64,000 bases of DNA. It comes from Cavia porcellus (Eukaryota > Chordata > Mammalia > Rodentia > Caviidae). Every line of letters begins with the position of its first letter. The first letter of the stretch is position 1. Shown in pieces: positions 48,304 through 59,379 of the stretch. Made by a program: the position numbers and the translations under genes. Under the pieces are notes generated by a model. That model was not told the origin of the DNA. It searched no databases and worked only from the letters and a program-made list of their open reading frames with translations. Location: NCBI RefSeq assembly GCF_034190915.1, contig NW_026947485.1, forward strand, positions 51,195,019 to 51,259,018, written 5' to 3'.

Positions 48304-48358
48304 TTCTGTGTTGATTTACGTCAATTACCTCATCACACCAGCAAAGGCTAACACAACA

Positions 48359-49075
48359 TCGTGCAAACAAACAAACAAAACAGTTGCAACAGTATTTACA
48401 GATTATTTTAGCTAAATAAGCCACAAAGTAATTTAACATCTTTTTTTTTTTCCTGGTAAAAGGGAAGTTTATGATGATGTTAAAATAAATGAGAAATATG
48501 AGAAAATAATATGATATATATGAGAAGAATAGTAAATGCAAGGAAAACTACACACTCACATTAACTGAATATTAACCCAACACAAATCTAAATGTACAGG
48601 CCAAATTCTGTCACACGAAATCTGTTCAATAGAATTTTTTTAAATGGGCACTGTGCATTCACAGGAGGCAAAAACAAAGTCTTAGAGGGTGGTCCAGTAA
48701 GATGAATAGAAACCACACATGTTCAAGTGTAGCTGGAAATATGAATCATCCCTAAGCACTTAAAAACAGAATCTGATTTGTACTTAGGAAAATAAATTTC
48801 ATTCCCATTAAGAATTTTTTTTAAAAAGTGACAGTTTTACTATCCATTATAATCCATTCTGTAAACACACAAGCAGAAGGAGCCATCTTGACTGGTTTAG
48901 TGTCATTGCATGTGCTGTTTTTTAATTGCATGCATTTTAATCCTATGATGGCACTAAATGCTTTCTACATAAGAGGACTGATTCCTGTTTCTTATTTGTA
49001 AGAAATTTTTAAAGAGAAGCGTAAGCTCAAAGTGCAAAGCAAGTGCAGGCAGTTGTATCTCTACAAGTTCCTCAC
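48359..49075. other. TES intron 6, 5' part: nothing recognised
   Basis: AT-rich intronic DNA with no repeat call between the LTR element and the exon 6 donor. Confidence 0.45.
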
Positions 49076-49234
49076 CACAGCATGATTCTTCACATAGCAG
49101 GGCTTACACACAGGCTTGTCATTGACCATCACATATATTGCCCCGGCGAGGATGTTGTCACAGTCAAAGCAGCAGAAATGTTTCAGATGCCAATTCTGGT
49201 TTTCTGCCTGGGTGTACTCATTGCTAAATATCAG
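49076..49234 (-). CDS. TES: TES exon 6: LIM2 domain
   Basis: Fifty-three codons (residues 307-359), phase 0 at both ends; acceptor TTCCCAG, donor GTGAGG. It encodes most of the second LIM domain: [20 protein letters not shown], then [11 protein letters not shown] and [14 protein letters not shown]. Zinc ligands visible are H in [12 protein letters not shown] and CKPC; the first CxxC pair (CAGC) is at the end of exon 5. Relative to human testin, recalled from knowledge of the family, it has Asn for Ser and Ala for Glu around DNILAGAIY, both conservative. Length equals the human exon. Confidence 0.96.
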
Positions 49235-49588
49235 CTGGGAAGAGGATAAAAATAAGATGACTCAGGCATTTTTAATTGTGCTATAGATGATAAAGTTAGG
49301 CGGTTTAGACAATAAGGCATTTAGGCTACAGGCAGATCGAACACTTTCTTGGGGCTTAAAGTCTCCAAATTAACATTAATTTGAATTTGTTGTCATTTAG
49401 TACAAATCAACAGGCTCTCATTAGTTAACATAATTAACATCTAGAATGAACAAAACCAAATTTCTTTGGTTAACCTTCTTTGAATGTAAACAAAGCAACA
49501 AACGTTCACTTTACTCATGTTGCCCTATGGGTAAGGGGCTGTAGAGAGGATGGGGAAGACTGCATGTGTGTGGTCCCCAAGAACAAAC
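49235..49588 (-). other. TES: TES intron 5 (354 bp)
   Basis: The shortest intron here. The donor GAG|GTTTGT departs from GTRAGT at several positions; the acceptor is TCTTCCCAG. No repeat is visible. The divergent donor may make exon 5 definition depend on the short intron or on exonic enhancers (inference). Confidence 0.85.
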
Positions 49589-49804
49589 CTCATCACAGCC
49601 AGCACATCGGGGTTTCTCACTATCACAGTAATGCCTGCCACAGTACAGCTTCCCATTCTTCCAGAAATAAATCATGTCAACCAGGAGTTCACCACAGGAG
49701 CTGCAGACGAAACATGCTGGGTGCCAGAGTTTATTGTAGCCAGCCCTTTCTGCGTAGATGGCTGGGTCCCCTTCTTTCATGCTCAATTTGCAGCAATAGC
49801 AGGA
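49589..49804 (-). CDS. TES: TES exon 5: LIM1 domain and start of LIM2
   Basis: Seventy-two codons (residues 235-306), phase 0 at both ends; acceptor TTTTTAG before TCC TGC TAT. It encodes the whole of LIM1, from [13 protein letters not shown] through [12 protein letters not shown] to YCGRHYC, then [11 protein letters not shown], which carries the first zinc pair of LIM2. The expected eight ligands of LIM1 are all present. Changes from human testin (from memory) include Tyr-Asn-Lys for Tyr-Asp-Lys and Cys-Gly-Glu for Cys-His-Glu; neither removes a ligand. LIM1 is reported to contact zyxin, part of how testin reaches focal adhesions. Confidence 0.97.
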
Positions 49805-50261
49805 CTAAAAAGGAAGTATCCAAAACATTTGGTCATCAGAAAACTGACATTCTCATTGTCAGCCCCAACAGCAATGAAGAGCAACAAATGTGCAACGATT
49901 TCATGAGAAATACTTTCTGCTGGAAATTATTCACTAATTTGTCCATCTAGAGAATATGCTATTGATACTTTTGCACATGTAATCTCTTAGCTTTCTTGAG
50001 ACTGTTCAAGCCTACTTCTTCACCCTATTGTTTCTTGAAGTGAAGTCACAAATGGACATAGCAATTTTCACCGGAATTTTACACAAGTTCTTTCAAAAAG
50101 GATTAGAGCTTATTAGTAACTTTTCTCCAGTGCTAAACCTTAATGGCTGATGTGCTAACTGGATCAATGAGAATACATTACAGTGACTTTTGTTCCTAAG
50201 TCTTGTGTCATAATTGTTCACTTTTAGATCATTAGAAAATGACTCCAACTTCCCTCTCTAG

Positions 50262-50299
<38 letters not shown>

Positions 50300-50543
50300 T
50301 GCTTGCCAATATAGCAATACAAACTTAAGTCTGACTTTTAATCTAAGCATATATTATTCATGCTTATACAAACAGACATGCAATTAACAAGAAAATTATG
50401 GTAGGAGATTCTAGGTGACTATGCCACGTCAGAGCAGGATGGCAACACTAACTACTATGTATACAGAAAATTCTCAATTATCCCTGGTTATATATAATCA
50501 GAAAATACACAAATTGGGTCAACAATATGACCACTCTACTCAC
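49805..50543 (-). other. TES: TES intron 4 (739 bp) with (CA)n
   Basis: Donor GTGAGT, acceptor TTTTTAG. It contains a (CA)n microsatellite at 50262-50297 (about 18 units) and otherwise unrecognised AT-rich DNA. Confidence 0.85.
50262..50297. repeat. (CA)n microsatellite
   Basis: About 18 uninterrupted AC units inside TES intron 4, likely polymorphic. Confidence 0.95.
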
Positions 50544-50879
50544 GTATTCGGATTTTTTGTGCTCCGCAGATTTGTCCTCCATGGCCCCTGCTGCTGGTGT
50601 GGTGGTTCTGTCCCCGCCAGGGAGGTACACTTTGTCGGGGTCTTGAGTGTCCATCTCACAGGGAAGTTTGACATCTCCGACCCCCAGAGCCTCATTCTTG
50701 TATTTCTTTACAAACTGCTCCATCTCCTTCACCTCTTTGGGAGACAACTCATGGCACTTGGAAGGGTCCTGGTCATGTGCTGGGAGCTGCTTAGCCAGCT
50801 GCTTCTTCCGGTACTGCGCCCCCTCTGACCCTGCCACTGGCTGCTTCTCCTTGGGCAGCATCTGCATGTACTGCCTGGC
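50544..50879 (-). CDS. TES: TES exon 4: PET domain C-terminal part and linker
   Basis: One hundred and twelve codons (residues 123-234), phase 0 at both ends; acceptor GTGCTGCAG, donor TAC|GTGAGT. The first 70 or so residues ([17 protein letters not shown] to [17 protein letters not shown]) complete the PET domain, a motif shared with Prickle and LMO6 proteins. The remainder is a linker before LIM1. That linker (around [19 protein letters not shown] and HKKSEY) is the least conserved part of the protein here, while length stays exactly that of human. The PET half contributes to the closed conformation that binds LIM3 in testin. Confidence 0.96.
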
Positions 50880-51711
50880 CTGCAGCACAGGGACAGACCA
50901 TTGTTAAAGGGGAAAAGTACTGGCCACATCACAAGCAGGTTAGTTACAAGAAAAGTGGATTTCATCCATTTTCACACTGCAAATGTCTTGAGATGTCAAC
51001 ACTTTAGAAATTGGCATACTAACTAAAGGTAGATAGGTAATAAACACATTGTTTTTGATGAAATTAATTTTTTCAATTTCTAAAAATATTTTATATTTAA
51101 AGGTAAGTATTTGTTGTGCTAAATCAACAAATATATGATTGAAAGACAACGTAAGTTTTTAGGCAGACATGGCTACAATGGCCTATGGAACAGCAGGACT
51201 CCACTGCATGAAAAACGATACCACACGATTCACTTCTATGACCTAAGTAACCTTTCTCAAGGACTTCTAAATAGTTCATTTAGTTGTCATAGCAGTGGAA
51301 GGAGCATAATAAAAATTTGAATTTTTTGCTGTATACAGTAAAAAAGCAAAATGCTCAACACTTTTTGTTCAGCAAACAATGGCAGAAATTCTATTCCTTA
51401 AATATTCTCTGCTACTTTAAGAGAAATCTTCTTAAGAGAAAACTAGGAGTTAATAGACTGATACAAAAAATGCAATTTGGTGAAATTGTTAAGCATGGTA
51501 GATCATTCCCAGCAACCTCTTGGTAGTCAGAAAAATTCTGTGAGGTATTTTCTAATCTTATTTTCAAAAGGTTGCTACAGGAGCCAGTCAAAGTAAAGGT
51601 ATCTCCTACCCCAAATAACAGATGGGGGGTGTATGAGGTTGATTATGGCACTAAAGGAACTGTCCTAAATGAAAGTCCAGGATAAAAAGACTCCTATTCC
51701 CTTTCATTTAC
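50880..51711 (-). other. TES: TES intron 3 (832 bp)
   Basis: Donor GTAAAT, acceptor CTGCAG. AT-rich; no repeat family or embedded gene recognised. Confidence 0.85.
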
Positions 51712-51964
51712 CAGTGCCTGGTTCTGGACAGGAGGCGCCCACTCATAGGTGACGGTGTTGATAGAGACATTCTTCTTGGCAGCAACCGGATTGGTCAGTA
51801 TCATAACGTTGCGTTTGTACATGGGAATTCCATCTGACTTCAGCTTTGCAATTAGGGTGGTATACTTGGTGTCTTCAAAAAGTTTCCCCACTTTTCGGTC
51901 CTCTTCATTGCTCAGGAGGACATCATGCTCTTCTTGGCCACACTTGCAGTTACGACATATTTTT
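51712..51964 (-). CDS. TES: TES exon 3: Cys-rich N-terminus and PET start
   Basis: 253 nt: the last base of the split Arg38 codon plus 84 codons (residues 39-122). The acceptor is AATTGTAG and the donor CTG|GTAAAT. It begins [14 protein letters not shown], a cysteine cluster characteristic of testin, continues through [13 protein letters not shown] and [13 protein letters not shown], and ends [13 protein letters not shown] at the start of the PET domain (about residue 92 onward in human). Essentially identical to human over this span, as recalled. Testin is a cytoplasmic scaffold at focal adhesions, stress fibres and cell-cell contacts, and behaves as a candidate tumour suppressor in human. 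Confidence 0.97.
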
Positions 51965-52589
51965 CTACAATTTAGGAAATATAAACGGGCATTGCTTAAC
52001 TATATCTAATTGGTAATAAGTAAGTGCACACATGTTTAGTTCATAAAATCCTTTTAAACGTCTATAATGGTACACAAAGGCAAGTCTTTGTAGGGGAAGG
52101 ATGAATATACACATATTTAAGCAAGAAGGAAATATATATTTTCCTTGTAAGACTTTGGATTATAATTAAAAAGCATGCTCTTAAACGGGTATGTCTGAAG
52201 CTAACAATTCTGTACTAATTATTCTCTTGCCAAAATGAATAAATAAAAACATCAAAAAATCATCAGAGCAAGAAGCTTCCTATTTTATTGCATGTTAATA
52301 TTTCATTGCTTTTCCCCCTTCAAAAAAAAAAAAAACTGCAAGTGAAAGGCAGGTAGACTGATACCATTTTTTCCATCAAAGAGTAACTTTCTCATTTGCT
52401 TCCATTCCCATTTCCAACTTTTCCTTTCCTCCCGGCCCTTTCTAGTACTGTTTGTTTCTTCCTCTTCTTTTTTTTCATTTTTTTCTCACTTGCTTACCAC
52501 CTACCATGTACTCTACCATGTATGAAAATTATAGATTAACAAAATATCTGCCATCATGGTAAAGGCATCACTTCCTTATCTCAGTGTGT

Positions 52590-53620
52590 CCAGGATCAGC
52601 TACGTAGAAAGTCAGACACTTACTCATAGAACCTACATGTGTGCCCATGTGCCAAGCAATGTGCTTGATACTAGGGGTGATGAACAAAATGAGTCCAATC
52701 ACCAATCTTCCAAAACTACCCTGAGAGGGAATAATTTTCACTTGAGCCTGATAAGAAAACGCTTCCATATGAAAGTGACATTTAGGTTTAGGAAGTGGAA
52801 AATATAGTGCATATTGTGTATAGGGAACAGGAAAAAGGGAGAAGAAAAGCCTTTCAAATTCTGGGTAGAAAGAGGAGTATCTGCAGAGGTCACGATTTAG
52901 GAAAAAGACTGTTCTTCAGGGAACCAGCAAAGACTGGGATGACTACCATGAGGAACACGAATGGGATAATAAAAAGGCTGGAGAGAACACAGTATGGAAT
53001 TTGGCCTTCATTACAAGAGTGATGGGGAAGCATGTGAAGGCTTTAGGCAATACAATAACGTGATCCAATCTATAATTTTAAATATAACAAACCCTACACC
53101 CCACGGAGAATGCATTGAGGGTAAAACATACTTGCGGTAGGGAGACTGTTAACATCTTAACTACACATTTAATTTGCAGTGGGATGGCTCCTAGTAACAG
53201 GAACAGGTAGCATTTCATAAATGGAATCTTCATATTAGATGGTTATTGCTGTGGTCCAGGTAAGTTGAATTATGGCTTTGACTAAAGTTTCATCAGTAGT
53301 GATGAAAAGACACAGATTTTAGCTACCCTTGAACATAAAAATTATTTAACCTTGTGGTTGATTTGGATGTGATACTGCTTTCTTAAAAAAATGAACACAG
53401 ATTTTGGGGATTAGAAAGTAAGCTGGTGAGAGGAATATTTAATGCATTATGATAATACAAAAGAGAGACTAATTTGAGGTAAGGGACAAGGAAAGTTGAT
53501 AAAAGTTTTTAAACAACTAACAAGTTTGAAATGCCTGTGAGGCCGAGTAGAAATATCAAGGAGACAGTAGGAGATATAAGTCTAGTGTTAAAAATTAGCT
53601 TATTAAAAAACAGTATTTGG
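52590..53620 (+). repeat. Ancient LINE-like interspersed repeat
   Basis: Segments match, in order, an old repeat seen throughout mammals: CATGTGCCAAGCAATGTGCT, TGATGGGGAAGCATGTGAAG followed by AACGTGATCCAATC, ATTGCTGTGGTCCAGGTAAG, and TTTGAAATGCCTGTGAGGCC with AATATCAAGGAGACAGTAGG. The class (L2 or old L1) cannot be settled by eye. Confidence 0.5.
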
Positions 53621-54424
53621 GGGTCAGGGCGCAACATACAATGTACATGAGAGGAAAGGACTACCCTCACCTCCTACAGAAAGGGGAGAGGCAGTTTGTG
53701 AGGATTCATGCAGTCTCTGCCAGAAGTTGGGAAAGGCAACAGAGCAAGGCAGAACAGCAGGAAACCTGTGATATCAGAAATTTAAGCTGGATCTGAAATA
53801 CAGGACAACAGGCATGAGTGTTTTAAAGATTTATGTCAATCGCTTAGGAAGACACTAGCTTGCGGTGTAATATAACACCAGATATTACTAGGTTAAATGT
53901 CCATGCTAAAATACTGAGGTAACTAATGAAAGAGTTCTCTAGTTCAATGCTCAAATTGAAAAGGTGGAAACAAAAATTGTGAGGCAAAAGTATTCAACTC
54001 AAGAAGTGGGGAAAAGGCAGAATTACCCTCAAGTACAAGGAAAGAAAATAACAGAGCAGAAACTAATAAAGTGAATGTTTGCTTTTCACTGCATGCAGAA
54101 ATAGTACTGGAAACATTTCAACACCTCTCACGTTAACTGTTTAATAACTTCTATAAAAAAACTAGCAGGATTCCACAGTTTCTGAAAAAAAAGTCAAACA
54201 CTAGACAAACATTAAATTTAGTGTATTAATTTTAAGATTGAAAACAAGAAAGAAACTTGATATATCGGTTCTATTCACATCATCCTGAAGGTACTATTCA
54301 GAGCAGCGAGAAAATTTAAAAAATAGGAATCATAAGGATTCATCTGAAGGGAAGAAACTAAACTGTTATTCACAGATGTATAGTTGATCATATAGAAAGG
54401 CAATATACTAGCATAAGAAGAATG

Positions 54425-54530
54425 TAGCCTGGTGTGGTGGCACAAGCCCATTACCCCAGTGACTCAGAAGGCTGAGGCAGGAGGAAGACAGTAACTCAGT
54501 AACATCCTATCTAAAATTAAAAACAAACAT
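54425..54530 (+). repeat. B1-like SINE
   Basis: AGCCTGGTGTGGTGGCACAA followed by AGAAGGCTGAGGCAGGAGGA is the canonical 5' half of a 7SL-derived SINE, with an A-rich end. Confidence 0.8.
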
Positions 54531-56869
54531 CTAAGAACTTAAATGCATTGTTTTGTCAAGTAACAAACTGACAGGTAATTATATATTCTTTTGTGTTGAG
54601 TTTTCTTAAAATTCTTTTCAACGTATGAACTCAAATACTAGGTCTGACTTATGTAGGGGTGGATGGAGAGACAGACGGGGCAGCAGGAGAGAAAGGCAGA
54701 CAGACAGACATGAGGGCAGAAAGGCAAATTCTTGTCTTTGTGCGCACACTGTTCAGAAATCTTTATTTGGTAAAATTTCGTTGAGTGAGCATATTTTAGT
54801 ACAGCTATAAAAGCTTCTTTCTTACATCTATTATCTCATACTCCCGTTTAGTGGAACAGAGTGCATCATCCTACAATAGCATGATCTTTATTACTGTTGT
54901 TCTTCAGTTTCCAAAAACAGTGAAAATATTTATAAAACCGTCACACTGATCCTTTCCGAGGAGGAAAGCGGTGAGGTGGGAACTTAGTTCTTATTATAGT
55001 AAGTAGATCCTTCTGTGGCTGTGGACAATGGTGCACATCCTAACAATGAGCAAGCAACTGTCACAGGGCCAAGGACATGCAGCCAACCCTGGACTCAGGA
55101 CATGCTCATGATCCACTTCTTATCAGTATGACTCGTATGATGCAAAGTAAGAAGCTGGGTTTTAGACTTTGATAAATGAACAGTAAAAGACACAGTAAGC
55201 AAAATAAAGCCTGCTGGTTTCTGGGTGTGGAATATTACAATGTAATAAGGTTCAAGTGCAATTACTATGAAAGTGCTTCGTGTAAAGGCGGATATTAACC
55301 AATTCTAACTGTTTTATTATTTGTCTTCGCTACTCTCGGAAAGACTCACATTCTGAGGACCTCTGTTTTGCTTTCCACCCTTCATCCACCAAGTACACCT
55401 TTAATTAAGCAAATAAAACCAAGTTAAAACAACACACCAACAGCAGCAGTGAGGAGGGAAAAAGAAGTACCCTAAAAAAGCCACACTATGCCTGATTATA
55501 AATTTTCTACACAGGGAGGACCTGGGATTGATTCATAATACTTTCAGACTACTGTGTAAGTATGTGTACTCACCTGAGCCACTGATTTGCTGAGCCCTGG
55601 AACTGAGTGTCTGATAAAAATGTGGCTCACAAAGGGTGGGACCATCCTTCCAGCCAGAACTGCTATCACTAAAGCACTGGAAGGATCACAGCTCTCCCAG
55701 CTCCCCAACATCGCAGCACCTCTTCTCCAGTGAAAAGAGCTGGCCCAAGACCATCGCATGAGACAGAAACCTAATATATCACTAATACAGATTAAAAGAA
55801 AAAAAAGCTCTTTCTTGTGGTGTTAAACTATAGCATCTTGTATGTGGGGGAAAATCAGGAGAAGGGATTCAGAATTAAGTTAGTTTTATTAAAATAGTCT
55901 TTTTTGATCTCTTAAAAAGATGTAGAAGTACACAGGTGAACTCTGACATGTGGGTATAATACAAAAAAGTTATTTGTACAAAAGTAACTTATCATCTAAT
56001 ACATGTACATATAGAAATAGTTTGCATAACGAACCAAAACTCCACACTCAAAACAATGAGTTATATTTGAGGGAGAGAGAACCAAACCACCAAAAGGAGT
56101 GCCATAGAAAAACAAGAGATATAGTTTCAAGCTGAAAGCAGTCAAGATCTATCCTTCAGCTTCCCTTCGTATCACTATTCATAAAAATCATTTCTCACAG
56201 CAAGTAGCAGAAACTGGGGTGCCTGCCATTCTGTCAACAATCTCAGTGATTTAAAGGCAAGGTCTTACCACTGCTATGAAACATAACTTAAAGCTCTGGA
56301 AACTGCCCTTTTGTAACAGGGATACACATATATGGACTTGAGTGTGGGCCTGTTACAGAATACAACACCAGTACTAATCCATTTATGGTGGAGAAGTTCT
56401 TGTTTTTAGCCAGCGGTAAACCAAGTGGAAAGCCTGAAGAGATATATGTTATAATCAACCAATACTTTTTTATTTGTAAAATATAACAGTTTTATTGGAA
56501 TGATTTAACACACGTAAGACAAAACAGCAATGATGTCACTTACACAAATGTTCTGTGTCTGTAATGAGATTACGAAACTTAATGAGACCACTGGCTATAA
56601 ACTCCTTGAAATTTTGGGGGTTAGGTATTTTATAAATATTTGTCTCTAAATAGTATTTGGCAGTGTGTCCAGTAGGTAGTGATTCTTACTGGGTTTGAAA
56701 TTGGCTTTCTCAACCTTTTGTTTTCCTCTAGTCATGGAATGTCCCTGGCACAGTGAAGAAGGGGTGAGCTCTGTTCACAACAGCGCTGGTCAAGAAAATC
56801 ACACTTTACAGAAGACAGTCTGGTGCATTTCAAGGTTCACTGGCCATAAATATGAAAATATAGGATCTA

Positions 56870-57025
56870 GTTTCTAATCTGCAAGCTTTGGATTCAAATT
56901 CAGGTCTTCCATCTATAAGCTATGACTGTGTTGAGTTATTTTACATTATTAACTGGTTTCTTGCATGTAAAATGCATGAGAGGGATTATGGATAATCAGG
57001 TATATAAAGCAGCATTCTGTGATGT
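56870..57025 (+). repeat. Probable MIR SINE
   Basis: GGATTCAAATTCAGGTCTTCC, then CTATAAGCTATGACTGTG and TTTCTTGCATGTAAAATGC follow MIR order (ggattcgaatccc; ctagctgtgtgacc; cctcatctgtaaaatgg). Confidence 0.5.
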
Positions 57026-57474
57026 CCCCTAAGACCTCTGCCTCTGGTATTACTTCCCTATTACTTTATATGGGAATTGGAGACTATCCAGATGTGCTCA
57101 ACATAATCACTCAAATCCTTAAAGAGCAATGACTTTTCTCTAGCTGGCAGCAGCAAAGTCAGAGTGATTAGAAGTACAGAGAGATTCTAAATACTCTTGT
57201 TGGCTCTGAAGATGGAAGGGACTCTGTGGAATTTGAGTGGCTTCTAGAAACTGAGAGCAACTTCTGACAGCCAAGGAGAAAACTGGGCCTTCAGTCTTTC
57301 AGGCACAAAAATCAAATCTAGTAACAACAGGAATAAGCTTGAAAGCAGATTCTTCCTCCAAGCTTCTAGATAACAGCCTAACTTGGTCCCTATTTTAAGC
57401 CTTTTGAGGGTCTAAGGAGGGATTCCAGGTAAACATTTCCTCTTATCTCTCAAAATATCTAAGGCAAAAAGATA

Positions 57475-57592
57475 AATGGATGAGGCGGAAGGATCACTGC
57501 AAATTCGAAGCTACCCTAGGCTCCAAAGTGAGTTCAAGGCCAGACTGAATTGCATACTGAAACCCTGTCTGAAAACAAACACCCCAAACAAA
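57475..57592 (+). repeat. B1-like SINE
   Basis: GATGAGGCGGAAGGATCACT, then GAGTTCAAGGCCAGACTGAA and GAAACCCTGTCTGAAAACAA are B1/Alu landmarks with an A-rich tail. A separate GATCACTGCAAATTCGAAGC lies between, giving a slightly long copy. Confidence 0.7.
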
Positions 57593-57604
57593 CAAAAAAG
57601 GGTG

Positions 57605-57985
57605 TCTTGGTTACCTTTCTCTCACTGCTGGGACAAAATGCCTAACACTCAAAATGAAGGAAGAAAAGGTTTATTTAGCTCACTGTTTGTGGAGGTTTCA
57701 TCCCATATTCAGCTGGCTTCAAAGCAGAGTGTTACAGCACAAGGTGGCCGAAGACAGCAAAGCAACAATAGCAAAATGGGGAAGAGCAAGCCTCTTCTCC
57801 TCCTTTATACTGCAATAGGCCACGCCCTTCTCCCTGATGGATGTAGCACTCACAAAATCTCTGTTTTCCTCTAGCACAGGCTGAGGATGCTTACAAAGGA
57901 CAGATCCTGGCTCCTTGCAGAGTCTCTCAGTTAAGCTTCTGAATTTCTCACGTTGACACAATGTATCATCCACAATAAAGGGCAA
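57605..57985 (+). repeat. LTR-like rodent repeat
   Basis: It begins TGTCTTGGTTACCTTTCTCT and ends with a tail shared with 24440-24550: CTAGCACAGGCTGAGGATGC, CAGTTAAGCTTCTGAATTTC and GTTGACACAATGTATCAT. The 123- and 132-codon frames here are artefacts of the repeat. Confidence 0.5.
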
Positions 57986-58369
57986 ATTGGTCACTGAGTC
58001 AATTAATAGGCATTGTTTAAAACTACTAAGTTTGTAGTAATTTGTAACGCAGCAATAGAAAACTATTGTAAATACTTCTATGTGATTCACAGGAACTGCT
58101 CATAAATTATGTTTGTTTTACATGAGTACAAACAAATTGTTTTAACTTGTTTGAGTTTCAGTACTGTAGGCTATGTTCCAGGAGCCCCATAAACAATGAC
58201 TACCAATGGACTCCTTGGTCCTCAGAAATGGAAAACAGGAGGCAGAAGAGAGTGATGGAGAGTGAAACCTGGGTATTTATTTCCTGCTTTTCCAGAAGTA
58301 TACAATGCTAAGGTAAAATGATCATTAAGTTGGTGATGTGTGAAACAAGGAAAGAAGGTGATATAGACA

Positions 58370-58537
58370 CAATCGTGTCTCATATTCATAAGCTGAAGTC
58401 CTAACCCCCAATATAACTATATTTGGAGCTAGGGTTTTTGGGAGGTAACTAAGGTTCAAAGACGTTATAAGTGTGGGATTCTTACTAGATAGGACTGGTA
58501 GCCTCATAAGAGATGATGTATCTCCCTAGTATTCTTA

Positions 58538-58627
<90 letters not shown>

Positions 58628-58795
58628 AGGGAGAGAGTATATATATAGTGAGAAGCATCTGTCTAATCTCAGAAAGAAAATTCGCAGCAAACCATTTTGA
58701 ACCTTTGAGCCTTTAAAATTAAGGGAAATTAAATTGTTTCTAAGCCACCAGCTCTATGGTATTTTGTTATGTCAGGCCAAGCCAACTAACAAAGA
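58370..58795 (+). repeat. MST/MLT1-type LTR with embedded microsatellite
   Basis: AAGTCCTAACCCCCAATATA, GGTTTTTGGGAGGTAACTAA, then after the microsatellite TTGTTTCTAAGCCACCAGCT, ATGGTATTTTGTTATG and GCCAACTAAC follow MaLR LTR order. The (CA)n(GA)n tract (58540-58637) sits in its middle. Confidence 0.8.
58540..58637. repeat. Compound (CA)n-(GA)n microsatellite
   Basis: About 22 CA units (58540-58583) followed by GA and GAGGGA units to 58637, then a short TA run. Confidence 0.95.
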
Positions 58796-59379
58796 GGGGA
58801 AGGGAGAATCCTCAGAAATACTGCTAGAGCTGGGATCTTTTGTTCTTTGGAAGTGGAAAAAAAAAGTTTGTCCAAGTAAAGGACACATGCAAGAAGGCTT
58901 TCCAGAAATTCCTGGTATTTCCAGAAATTTCAGGGAATACCAAGGATCAAGAACACTGTGGTAATATAGCAAAGTAAACAGAGGCCAAATGCATCAAGTC
59001 TGCCATCAAAGGCCAAAGATGGATGAAGTCCAGTGGAACTAAGAGAGTTTTTTCCTCTGAAAGATAATTTTAGTTTCATTCCCTTTGTTCAGGTAAGAAA
59101 ATATCTAAATCCATGTTCCCAAACCTATGTTCTACAGAAGAGATATTTAGAAACATCACATTACATAATAGATATTTTAACTGCAGGGCCTCTTGCAGTC
59201 TTTATGAGGCTAATTTATCTTATTAATCTCCAAAAGCCTTCAGTATCCAGAATTGAACAAAGACTGGATCCAGAACTTTTTTTACAAAAGCCATCTCTCA
59301 GGGGCAGCGTTACCAGCACATTCTATGAAATGTAGATAAACCATCTGCATTACTGTTGGACCTACTGGGTTTTTTCTTA

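Larger units (their letters stand above)
43692..48358 (+). mobile_element. Older MaLR-like LTR element carrying nested insertions
   Basis: The 5' LTR (about 43692-44082) runs from TGTTACAGTTTAGATG to GAAGCCAACA. Internal sequence begins near GAAAATCGGCGAAAGAAGTA and continues to 44933, is broken by a complete younger element (44939-47154), resumes to about 47774, and meets a 3' LTR (about 47775-48358) starting TATTATGATTTGGATCT. The 3' LTR is split at 48130-48303 by a hAT element. The internal stretch 47230-47740 resembles 46280-46780 of the inner element, so the two are related. MaLR internal regions have no gag/pol/env genes, and no such gene is seen. Orientation is antisense to TES. Outer target duplications could not be made out. 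Confidence 0.65.
40826..49075 (-). other. TES: TES intron 6 (8.25 kb)
   Basis: Donor GTGAGG at 49075, acceptor AG at 40826-40827. From the 5' side it holds unrecognised DNA, a hAT miniature element and nested MaLR-like elements (43692-48358), an L2 scrap near 43600, an L1 3'UTR piece (41715-41935) and about 0.9 kb of unrecognised DNA before exon 7. A GCACACACACACATATATATAC-type CA/TA mix occurs near 41424-41470. Confidence 0.85.

Noticed and set aside
57476..57874. 132-codon open frame in TES intron 2
   Set aside because: Spans a B1 SINE and an LTR-like repeat; no coding signal beyond the open frame.
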